The notes beneath the pieces were generated by a model. That model worked only from the letters and a program-made list of their open reading frames with translations, searched no databases and had not been told where the DNA came from. From Phycisphaerae bacterium (GTDB lineage: Bacteria; Planctomycetota; Phycisphaerae; UBA1845; JAFGLZ01): 39,460 nucleotides of DNA. The stretch lies in the NCBI GenBank assembly GCA_016927755.1, contig JAFGLZ010000009.1, positions 1 through 39,460 of the forward strand. Direction: 5' to 3'. Position numbers and translations under genes: made by a program. Shown here piece by piece: positions 16,753 to 23,704 of the stretch. Each line of letters begins with the position of its first letter. Within the stretch, counting starts at the first letter, position 1.

Positions 16753-18051
16753 ATGTCGATGCCACTCGGTTTGCGGGTCCGGCTCAGCGTCATGATGTTC
16801 CTGACGTACGTGACCTGGGGGGCGTGGCTGCCGTTGTTGTCGGTCTACTTGCGGCACCCGGACATGGGGTTCACGGGTAGGCAGATCGGTTTGGTCTTCG
16901 CGGCGATGGCGATCGCATCGGTCACCGCGATGCTGATCAGCGCTCAGGTGGCGGACCGTTGGTTCTCCACCGAGCGTTTCATGGCCATCAGCAGCGTCGC
17001 GGGGGCCGTTTTGATCTACATCGTCTCGATGCAGACGACGTTCTGGCCGTTCTTCATCGCGTTCCTTTGCTACTGCATCGTGTATATTCCGATGCTGTCT
17101 TTGGCGAATTCGATGAGCTTTGCGCACATGGAGGATGCGCAGCGGGACTTCGGCGGGATCCGGCTCTGGGGGACGATCGGCTGGATTGCCGTGAGTCTGC
17201 CGTTCATTCTGCTTCTGGGCGACAAGGCCGACCCGGTGAAGCTCCGCTGGACGTTCTACCTCTCTGGGACTGTGTCCGTGGTTCTAGGCCTTTTTTCGCT
17301 GACTCTGCCGCACACGCCGCCGAAGAAGGATGCGGTCGAGCGATTCGCGCCGTTTCGGGCGCTGTCGTTGTTGGGCCAGCCGGCGTTTCTGATTTTGATC
17401 ATCGTGACGCTGAGCGACGCGATGGTGAATCAATGTCACTTCATGTGGACGGGCCCCTATTTCGAGGCGCTCGGCGTGCCGGCCCGGTACATCCCCCTGT
17501 CGATGGCCGTCGGGCAGGCGGCCGAGATTATCACGATGTTCATGCTCGGCTGGACGCTCAAGCGTTTCGGTTGGCGGAAGGTGCTGGCCGTCGGCGTGTT
17601 CGCCCACGTGATTCGGTTCGGGGTGTACTCGTACGGGGCGGGCAAGCCCGAGCTGGCGTGGCTGATGATCGCGTGCAACGTGGTGCACGGGGCTGCGTAT
17701 ACGTTCTTCTTCGCGGCGGTCTACATCTACGCCGACGAGCACGCGCCGAAGGACATCCGGGCCAGCGCTCAGATGCTGTTCAACCTGGTCATCGTCGGGG
17801 GGGGGCAGCTATTCGGAAGCCTGGTCTTCGGGGCATTGGGCGACGTGTTCGAGAAGGCGGGTGGGGGCATCGACTACCGCGGCGTGTTCCTGGTTCCGAC
17901 GATCTGGGCGTTGGTGACAGGGGTGGTTCTGCTGGTGGGCTTCTGGCCGACGGCGAAGGTGACGAACGACAACGCTGAGCCAGATTCGGGTCTCGGCGAC
18001 GGCGAGGCGGAGGTTGAGGCGAGGCTTCGCGATCTGGGGTACATCGAGTAG
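16753..18051 (+). CDS. MFS nucleoside/H+ symporter-family transporter
   Basis: This 432-residue membrane protein has about 12 helices and belongs to the NupG/XapB/YegT-type nucleoside:H+ symporter branch. Evidence is the N-terminal LSVMMFLTYVTWGAWLPLLSVYL, SLANSMSFAHMED followed by DFGGIRLWGTIGWI (the hallmark R-WGTIGWI stretch), and LGWTLKRFGWRK in the middle loop. The C-terminal tail is acidic and soluble (NAEPDSGLGDGEAEVEARL). Nucleosides are the substrate for characterised members, but many planctomycete relatives have expanded and probably carry sugars; that is inference. The ATG at 16753 has GGAGG 7 bases upstream. It is divergent from the other MFS gene and ends at a good terminator. 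Confidence 0.85.
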   Translation: MSMPLGLRVRLSVMMFLTYVTWGAWLPLLSVYLRHPDMGFTGRQIGLVFAAMAIASVTAMLISAQVADRWFSTERFMAISSVAGAVLIYIVSMQTTFWPFFIAFLCYCIVYIPMLSLANSMSFAHMEDAQRDFGGIRLWGTIGWIAVSLPFILLLGDKADPVKLRWTFYLSGTVSVVLGLFSLTLPHTPPKKDAVERFAPFRALSLLGQPAFLILIIVTLSDAMVNQCHFMWTGPYFEALGVPARYIPLSMAVGQAAEIITMFMLGWTLKRFGWRKVLAVGVFAHVIRFGVYSYGAGKPELAWLMIACNVVHGAAYTFFFAAVYIYADEHAPKDIRASAQMLFNLVIVGGGQLFGSLVFGALGDVFEKAGGGIDYRGVFLVPTIWALVTGVVLLVGFWPTAKVTNDNAEPDSGLGDGEAEVEARLRDLGYIE

Positions 18052-18089
18052 GGGCGGCGGGTCGTATCCGCGTCTGAGAGAAGGCATAG

Positions 18090-18130
18090 CGCTCCCCCGG
18101 CGGCTGCACGCCGAGGGAGCGTCTTGTTTT
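18090..18130 (+). terminator. Rho-independent terminator after MFS gene
   Basis: GCTCCC (18091-18096) pairs with GGGAGC (18115-18120). After one C/A mismatch, CGGCG pairs with CGCCG around a 6-base loop. The tail is GTCTTGTTTT. It lies 38 bases after the stop. Confidence 0.8.
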
Positions 18131-18373
18131 GGCGCTGCTCGGGGCGTTTGGCTCGTGGTGGCCTGGGGAGCCGTGTAGGCCGGTCGGGCGAGACCCGCGC
18201 CCTGCCTTTCAGGCTGTCCGGGGAGTGGTGCGGCTCCGCTCGGGCAGGGCCTAATTCCTACGCATTCAAAATACTGGTCCAATCCAAGCCGAACCATCGC
18301 TGTCACAAGTCATTACACATCAAAGTATTTTGTCAACACGGGCCTTAGGGCAAATGAATGCCGCGATATCAGC

Positions 18374-18401
18374 TTGAAAAATACTTAGTGTACGATACAC
18401 T
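18374..18401 (+). promoter_or_regulatory. MarR promoter with -10 inside a perfect inverted repeat
   Basis: TTGAAA (18374-18379) and TACACT (18396-18401) are spaced by 16 bases. The -10 box is the right half of the perfect inverted repeat AGTGTA-CGA-TACACT (18387-18401). The ATG of the MarR gene is at 18408, the expected distance of a transcription start from the -10, so the mRNA is probably leaderless. A 9-bp inverted pair AAGTATTTT (18323-18331) / AAAATACTT (18378-18386) also brackets the region. This AT-rich patch stands out in GC-rich DNA. The rest of the 356-base spacer holds only the terminator. Confidence 0.6.
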
Positions 18402-18407
18402 TGCCGG

Positions 18408-19043
18408 ATGCTCCGAGAGTCGGGACAGGAAGGTGGGCATCCGGAGAGCATTTCGGATCAGGTGCTGATGTCGCTTCGGCGGATCATCCGCGCCATTGAT
18501 CTTCATTCGCGATCACTTGTATCTCAATACGGCCTTACTGGGCCGCAATTGACGATCCTCAAGGAGTTGGGTGGTCACTGTTCGAGATCCGTCGGGGACT
18601 TGGCCAGGGCCGTGCATCTGAGCCAAGCCACGGTGACGGGCATTGTGGATCGACTCGAAAGGCGTGGCCTGGTCGAGCGATCCCGTAGCGATTCGGACAG
18701 GCGGCGGGTCGTCGTGACGCTGACGGTCACCGCCCAGGCGATCCTGGATCAGACGCCGTCACTCCTTCAAGACAACTTCGTTCGCGCCTTCGGCAAGCTC
18801 GAGAACTGGGAGCAGACGCAGATCCTCTCGTCCCTCCAGCGGGTGGTGGCCATGATGGAGGCGAAGCACCTGGAGGCGATGCCCATCCTGGCGACCGGCC
18901 CGATCACGGCCTCACCGGAACGAACGCAGGCCTTTCTCGGCAGCCCGCCTCGATCCGAATCCGCCCTCGCCGTCCCCGGCGATTTGCCCGGAGCCGAGGC
19001 GGGGAGTCCGAAAGACAACCCAAGCGAAAAGGAGAGTTGCTGA
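18408..19043 (+). CDS. MarR-family transcriptional regulator with long C-terminal tail
   Basis: This is a 211-residue winged-helix repressor. Residues about 15-150 carry the MarR fold: LRRIIRAIDLHSR, the helix-turn-helix SVGDLARAVHLSQATVTGIVDRLERRGLVERSRS and the wing SDRRRVVVTLT. The remaining 55 residues (from PILATGPITASPE) form a Pro/Ser/Glu-rich tail not usual for the family, which averages about 145 residues. There is no Shine-Dalgarno before the ATG, which fits the leaderless promoter directly upstream. The inverted repeat over the -10 is a natural autorepression site. The stop is one base before the methyltransferase start, so the two form an operon. The inducer is unknown. Confidence 0.88.
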   Translation: MLRESGQEGGHPESISDQVLMSLRRIIRAIDLHSRSLVSQYGLTGPQLTILKELGGHCSRSVGDLARAVHLSQATVTGIVDRLERRGLVERSRSDSDRRRVVVTLTVTAQAILDQTPSLLQDNFVRAFGKLENWEQTQILSSLQRVVAMMEAKHLEAMPILATGPITASPERTQAFLGSPPRSESALAVPGDLPGAEAGSPKDNPSEKESC

Positions 19044-19044
19044 A

Positions 19045-19860
19045 ATGCCCCATCAAGAGACGGAGACGCTTTGGCAGAAGCGTCTCAACCAGATCGACTC
19101 CGACGTGCAAGAGATACGGTTTCCGCAGGTCGAGGAAGACACGGTATCACAGGATGAAGAGACCTGCGAGGTCGTCATGGGCGACCAAGCGCTGCGGATT
19201 CGTTTCCACGACTACGATGAGGTCTACAAGATTCCAGGCCTATACGAGAAGCTGTTCTATGAGGAGCTCAGGTGCTGCTCTCCCAGCCGGGTGGCGGGAC
19301 TGCTCGACGACGTCCTCGAGGACTCAGATTCGTGCCCGGAGGACCTCAGGGTCCTGGACGTCGGGGCCGGCAACGGCATGGTCGGCGAGGAGCTCCTGGT
19401 TCGTGGGGTTCGCAAGATCGTCGGCATCGACATCATCAAGGAGGCCCGGGAGGCGGCGCGACGAGACCGTCCGGAAGTCTACGACGACTACCACGTGACG
19501 GACCTGACGGACCTTCCGGAGCGCGTGGAGGAGAAGCTTCGAGAAGACGGCTTCAACTGCCTCAGCACGGTGGCGGCACTGGGCTTCGGCGACATTCCGC
19601 CGAAGGCCTTCGTCAAGGCCCTCGACGTCATCGAGACGCCGGGGTGGCTGGCGTTCAATATCAAGGAGGACTTCTTGAGTGAACGCGACAGCACGGGCTT
19701 CTGCAGGCTCATTCGCAGACTGAGTCGCGATCAGGTGATCCAGATTCAGGCCTATCGGCGCTACCGCCACAGGATCTCCGTCACGGGGGAGCCCCTTCAC
19801 TACGTCGCCATGGTGGCCAAGAAGCTCAAGGACGTGCCCGACCACTATCTAGAGGACTAG
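19045..19860 (+). CDS. SAM-dependent class I methyltransferase
   Basis: This 271-residue protein has a Rossmann methyltransferase core. Motif I, LDVGAGNG, is at residues 104-111. GVRKIVGIDIIKEA carries the acidic residue after strand 2, and FNCLSTVAALGFGDIPP lies near motif IV. The first 70 residues form a divergent helical cap that may hold the substrate site. The acceptor substrate is unknown. The ATG at 19045 has AAAAGGAG about 11 bases upstream, inside the end of the marR reading frame, so translation is probably coupled. Regulation by the neighbouring MarR protein is likely. The final segment (EPLHYVAMVAKKL) is the usual last core strand. No recognisable terminator follows. Confidence 0.83.
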   Translation: MPHQETETLWQKRLNQIDSDVQEIRFPQVEEDTVSQDEETCEVVMGDQALRIRFHDYDEVYKIPGLYEKLFYEELRCCSPSRVAGLLDDVLEDSDSCPEDLRVLDVGAGNGMVGEELLVRGVRKIVGIDIIKEAREAARRDRPEVYDDYHVTDLTDLPERVEEKLREDGFNCLSTVAALGFGDIPPKAFVKALDVIETPGWLAFNIKEDFLSERDSTGFCRLIRRLSRDQVIQIQAYRRYRHRISVTGEPLHYVAMVAKKLKDVPDHYLED

Positions 19861-19953
19861 GCTGCCTGCAACAATGTTTGGACAGCCAGCGAACCTTGGG
19901 TGGCGTGCCTCTTGAGAGGTGGCCGGCATGAATTCGATAGGAGATTCGCGTCC

Positions 19954-19973
19954 CCCACGGCTAAAGCCATGGG
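19954..19973. repeat. Palindrome copy B, covarying with copy A
   Basis: CCCACGGCTAAAGCCATGGG has the same flanks as copy A (ATTCGCGTCC left, GCCACCC right). The inner pair is swapped from CGCT/AGCG to GGCT/AGCC, so base pairing is kept while sequence changes. The rest of the 295-base spacer 19861-20155 shows no gene. Confidence 0.7.
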
Positions 19974-20155
19974 CCACCCACCCATCGGCTAGTCGCTTAG
20001 GTTTTCTTGAGCGTTCTTAGCGTTGTCGTGTTGGGTGGGTTCTCTTTCGGGTCGCGGATCGCGCGGGGCATCGGTAATCACACGCGCGTTCGTCGCTTCG
20101 CTCTCGTGGCGAGCGTTCAGTGGTGAGGCATCGTGTTTGCCGGGACGGGTGAGAG

Positions 20156-20914
20156 GTGATCGCACTCAAACGCGTCAACAAGTCCTTCGATGACGGACAG
20201 TCGTATGCCGTGCGCGATCTCTCGTTCGAGATCGCCGAGGGGGAGACGCTCATCCTGCTGGGATCTTCCGGGTGCGGGAAGACCACGACGCTCAAGATGA
20301 TCAACCGGCTGATCGAGCCGACCAGCGGGGAGATCCTGGTGGACGGGCGGGACGTGCTCGACCGGGACCGGATCGAGCTTCGCCGGTCCATCGGCTACGT
20401 GTTCCAGGGCATTGGCCTGTTTCCCCACATGACCGTGGAGCAGAACATCAGCATCCTGCCCCGCCTGTTGGGCTGGTCGGAGCAGAAGCGACGGCGACGA
20501 GCGCAAGAACTGCTCGAGCTGGTGGGGCTCGATCCGGCTCAGTACGCGGGGCGATACCCGGACGAGCTCTCGGGCGGACAGCAACAGCGTATCGGCGTGG
20601 GTCGGGCCCTGGCGACCAATCCGGCTTACCTGCTCATGGACGAGCCGTTCGGCGCGCTGGACGCCGTGACTCGCGACGGCCTCCAGCAGGAGCTCCTGGG
20701 CCTCAAGCAACGTCTCAACAAGACGATCGTGTTCGTCACGCACGACATCTTCGAGGCCCTGACGCTCGGCGATCGGATCGCGGTGCTTCACGAGGGGCGC
20801 CTCGAGCAACTGGGGACGAAGCAGGAGGTCGTCAGGACGCCCGCGAGCGAGTTCGTGCGCGATCTTTTCGCCAAGCCCGCGGAACAGCTATCGATCTTCG
20901 AGGACCTGCGATAA
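20156..20914 (+). CDS. Glycine betaine/choline-type ABC transporter ATPase
   Basis: This 252-residue ATPase belongs to the OpuCA/ProV-like osmoprotectant importers. The Walker A motif GSSGCGKT is at 36-43, followed by TLKMINRLIEPTSGEI, which is characteristic of this branch. The signature LSGGQQQRIGVGRAL and Walker B with LLMDEPFGALDAVTR follow, then an H-loop (VFVTHDIFEA). The CBS domains found in some OpuCA proteins are absent. The start is GTG 20156: an in-frame TGA directly precedes it, so no earlier start exists, and the Shine-Dalgarno is weak. Its stop overlaps the next ATG (TAATG), so ATPase and permease fusion are translationally coupled. The role as a compatible-solute importer is inferred from the family. 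Confidence 0.9.
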   Translation: MIALKRVNKSFDDGQSYAVRDLSFEIAEGETLILLGSSGCGKTTTLKMINRLIEPTSGEILVDGRDVLDRDRIELRRSIGYVFQGIGLFPHMTVEQNISILPRLLGWSEQKRRRRAQELLELVGLDPAQYAGRYPDELSGGQQQRIGVGRALATNPAYLLMDEPFGALDAVTRDGLQQELLGLKQRLNKTIVFVTHDIFEALTLGDRIAVLHEGRLEQLGTKQEVVRTPASEFVRDLFAKPAEQLSIFEDLR

Positions 20915-22497
20915 TGCTGGGCGCATTCTGGGCAATGTTGTCGGGCCGACTCCCCGAGCTCTGGTTGCGCACCGGCGAGCACCTGGTGCTGACGGGGGTG
21001 TCGACCGGTTTGGCGATCCTGCTGGGCGTGCCGCTGGGGATCCTGGCGGCGCGGGCGTCGAAGCTGCGCGGCGTGCTGTTGGGCGCCGTCGGGATTCTGC
21101 AGACGATTCCGAGCCTGGCGATGCTGGCGATCCTCCTGGTGGTGCTGCGGAAGATCGGCGCGGTTCCCGCGGTGATCGCGCTGACGCTGTATGCGTTGCT
21201 GCCGATCGTCCGCAACACGCTCGCCGGTCTGGAGGGGATCGGGGCGGACGTTGACGAGGCGGCCCGCGGCATCGGCATGACGCCTCGCCAGCAACTGCTG
21301 ATCGTGGAGATTCCGATGGCGCTGCCGATCATGGTGGCGGGCATTCGGACCGCGGCCGTCGTCGGCGTGGGGATCGCCACGCTGTCGGCCTTCATCGGCG
21401 CCGGGGGGTTGGGGCAGTTCATCAATCGAGGGTTGGCCCTGTCTAATCCTCAGTTGATCATGCTGGGCGCGGTGCCCGCGGCGATCCTCGCCCTGTTGGT
21501 GGACTTCACGCTGGGCGCGGCCGAATGGGGGACTCGACCGACTCGTCAATCCGAACGTAACGAATTCAAGACTCGGCTGAAGCCGCTGGCCATCGTCTCG
21601 CCGCTTCTTCTGGTCGTCCTGGGGATCGTTTCGTCGACGACGGCGGGCGCGTCGGTCTCGCCGGGCGGGAGCGGCGCGACGACCGGGACGATTCGCGTCG
21701 GCTCGAAGAACTTCACGGAGCAGTTCGTGCTGGGCGAGCTGATCGCTCAACTCATCGAGGCCAAGACGGACCTGGCCGTTGAACGGCGATTCAACCTGGG
21801 CGGCACGATGATCTGCCACGAGTCGCTCGTGAGCGAGGAGATCGACGTTTACGTTGAGTACTCGGGGACGGGCCTGACGGCGATCCTCAAGGAAGCGGCC
21901 CGCTTTGATCCCGACGAGACCTTCGACATCGTTCGCGAAGGCTACCGCAAGCGATTTGGCGCCGAGTGGCTCGACGCGCTGGGATTCAATAACACGTTCG
22001 CGTTAACGGTCCGGGCCCGGGACGCCAAGACCCGAGGGTGGACCCGGATCTCGGACTTGGCGGGCAAGGCGGGTCAACTCCGCGCCGGGTTCACGTCGGA
22101 GTTCGCCGAGCGTCCGGACGGCTATCCCGGCTTGGCGCGAGCTTACGGTCTGAAGTTCGGGACGGTTCGGGACCTCGATCCGTCCATCCTGTACGAGGCG
22201 ATCGCCCGGAAGGAGGTGGACGTCATCTGCGCGTTCGCGACGGACGGTCGCATCGCCGCGTACAAACTCAAGCCGCTGATCGACGACGCCCGTTTCTTCC
22301 CGCCCTACCACGCGGCGCCGGTCGTTCGCGGCAGCGTCCTGGCGCGACATCCGGAGATCCGCGAAGCGCTCGCGCCCCTGTCCGGGCTCCTGAGCGACGC
22401 GAGCATGCAGCAACTGAACTTCAAGGTCGACGAAGAGAAGCGCGGCCCCAGGGAAGTCGCTCGCGAGTTCCTGGACTCCAGAGGCCTTCTGGATTAG
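20914..22497 (+). CDS. Osmoprotectant ABC permease fused to substrate-binding protein
   Basis: This 527-residue fusion has an OpuCB-like permease in residues about 1-205. Its EAA loop reads EAARGIGMTPRQQLLIVEIPMALP, and the late helices include GIATLSAFIGAGGLGQFINRGL. A further hydrophobic segment at about 222-245 anchors the second half. From about residue 258 an OpuCC/ProX-type binding domain starts with IRVGSKNFTEQFVLGEL and continues with YVEYSGTGL and VDVICAFATDGRI, all typical of glycine betaine/choline/carnitine binding proteins. One fused chain plus the ATPase makes a complete importer, with two fusions per dimer. Such fusions are known in this transporter group. The ATG overlaps the previous stop by one base. 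Confidence 0.9.
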   Translation: MLGAFWAMLSGRLPELWLRTGEHLVLTGVSTGLAILLGVPLGILAARASKLRGVLLGAVGILQTIPSLAMLAILLVVLRKIGAVPAVIALTLYALLPIVRNTLAGLEGIGADVDEAARGIGMTPRQQLLIVEIPMALPIMVAGIRTAAVVGVGIATLSAFIGAGGLGQFINRGLALSNPQLIMLGAVPAAILALLVDFTLGAAEWGTRPTRQSERNEFKTRLKPLAIVSPLLLVVLGIVSSTTAGASVSPGGSGATTGTIRVGSKNFTEQFVLGELIAQLIEAKTDLAVERRFNLGGTMICHESLVSEEIDVYVEYSGTGLTAILKEAARFDPDETFDIVREGYRKRFGAEWLDALGFNNTFALTVRARDAKTRGWTRISDLAGKAGQLRAGFTSEFAERPDGYPGLARAYGLKFGTVRDLDPSILYEAIARKEVDVICAFATDGRIAAYKLKPLIDDARFFPPYHAAPVVRGSVLARHPEIREALAPLSGLLSDASMQQLNFKVDEEKRGPREVAREFLDSRGLLD

Positions 22498-22597
22498 AGA
22501 ATACGCATCGTCGGCGCGTTTTCGGGCACGCGAGGGAAACTCGAAGGCCGATTGATTCGTCGCCTTGCGTCCCCGTCGCCGGCACAGGAGGCCTGCC

Positions 22598-23494
22598 GTG
22601 AGCTCACCTGGCCCGCCCTTTTCAGAAGGAGAACCCGGCGAGGACTCCCCGCGCGCGCGGCTCCGCGACCTGTCACGGGGCGTCTCGAAGGCGATGAAGG
22701 AGGGCGACGACGCGCGGGCGGCCAGGCGGGTCATCCGGGCCGAACAGGGCGGGCTCTTCCAGCAGCGAGCGGACGTTCTCAGATGGCTCGTCAAGAAGAT
22801 CGGCAAGAAGCGGGTCGGCAGGCTGATCGACGCTTTGGCGCGCTATGCCTGCCATTACTGCCAGAAGGGCTACGCCGCCTGTGACGAGTGTCACCACAGC
22901 GGCGAGTCGGATGGGCAGACCGTGTGCGAGAAGTGCATGGGTCTCGGCGCGATTCCGTGCGATTTCTGCGGCGGGACCCATTTGATTCCGCTCGACGCCC
23001 TGCCGGCGATTCTGCGCCCTCTGGTGGCGATGGAACGTGGTCGGAGATCGATCAAGCGGCTTCGGAGGCACATGCAGTGCCCCCTGCCGGATCCAGATCA
23101 GGAAGGCGCCAGTGCGGCGCGCCAAGGCTTCACCAAGGAGCTGCTGGCGGTTGAGCGCCGCGTGCGCGGTCTGCGGGCAGCTCTGATCGTGATCCTGGAA
23201 TCCTCACGGGCTCAAGAAGACAGCGAGATTCGCCAGAGGCTTGGGGGAATCATCTCGGACGCCGCACGAATCGCCGAGACGTCGGAGGCGCGAGTTCGGC
23301 GGTGCATCCACGGACTTGCCGTCACGGCGAAGGCACAAGCGGAGGCGGTGGCGCGGGGGTCATCTCAACGACGGCTCGCCGAGAGCAAAGCTGCCTTCTG
23401 CCAGACGCTCGCGGGGTCCGACAGTTTCGCGGGGACGGCCTTCGATCGCGCGACGCTTCAGAGCGAGCTCGATTCCTTTTCCGAAGGCGCTTGA
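22598..23494 (+). CDS. Protein with DnaJ-like double CxxC zinc knuckles
   Basis: This is a 298-residue soluble protein of unknown function. The start is GTG 22598 with ACAGGAGG 6 bases upstream. Residues 1-80 are helical and charged. Cys pairs at 85/88, 95/98, 110/113 and 121/124 form two CxxC-(6-7)-CxxC knuckles (CHYCQKGYAACDEC, then CEKCMGLGAIPCDFC) that resemble the DnaJ central zinc finger. CxxCxGxG is only partly kept. The C-terminal 130 residues are helical, with coiled-coil potential (KELLAVERRVRGLRAALIVILESS). No J-domain is present, so it is not a DnaJ co-chaperone. The gene starts 100 bases after the ABC fusion on the same strand and may be read through. Confidence 0.7.
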   Translation: MSSPGPPFSEGEPGEDSPRARLRDLSRGVSKAMKEGDDARAARRVIRAEQGGLFQQRADVLRWLVKKIGKKRVGRLIDALARYACHYCQKGYAACDECHHSGESDGQTVCEKCMGLGAIPCDFCGGTHLIPLDALPAILRPLVAMERGRRSIKRLRRHMQCPLPDPDQEGASAARQGFTKELLAVERRVRGLRAALIVILESSRAQEDSEIRQRLGGIISDAARIAETSEARVRRCIHGLAVTAKAQAEAVARGSSQRRLAESKAAFCQTLAGSDSFAGTAFDRATLQSELDSFSEGA

Positions 23495-23552
23495 GGTCCT
23501 CCTGGCGTCGGCTGCTTGAGCGCGAGAATGGGTGGCGCGGGAATTCGCGCCC

Positions 23553-23572
23553 CCCACCGCTGAAGCGATGGG
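23553..23572. repeat. CTGAAG-centred palindrome, copy C
   Basis: CCCACCGCTGAAGCGATGGG is identical in its core to copy A (12834-12853), with flanks ATTCGCGCCC left and GCCACCC right. It also serves as the first unit of the tandem array that follows. Confidence 0.75.
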
Positions 23573-23650
23573 CCACCCGGGCGCTGAAGCGATGGGCCAC
23601 CCGGGCGATGAAGCGATGGGCCACCCGGGCGATGAAGTGATGGGCCACCT
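23561..23650. repeat. 24-base tandem repeat array (TGAAGCGATGGGCCACCC)
   Basis: Units start at 23561, 23585, 23609 and 23633, so the period is exactly 24 bases over nearly four copies. The right half of palindrome copy C has been amplified. The units are TGAAGCGATGGGCCACCC with the linker GGGCGC or GGGCGA; the last has T for C. A frame through it reads LKRWATRA repeats, but the length is a multiple of three by period only and no gene is indicated. Confidence 0.85.
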
Positions 23651-23663
23651 GGTCTTTATCTCT

Positions 23664-23682
23664 CACGGGCAGGATGCCCGTG
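23664..23682. repeat. Perfect hairpin CACGGGCA/TGCCCGTG
   Basis: An 8-bp perfect stem with loop GGA lies 23 bases from the stop of the propeller protein gene and at the end of the tandem array. It sits between convergent genes, so it may act as a bidirectional transcript end. The 210-base spacer 23495-23704 contains nothing else. Confidence 0.6.
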
Positions 23683-23704
23683 CCACGGTTTGCGGACTAC
23701 GACG

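Noticed and set aside
23561..23650. LKRWATRA repeats as a repeat protein
   Set aside because: They come from a 24-base tandem non-coding repeat; no start, Shine-Dalgarno or continuing domain supports translation.
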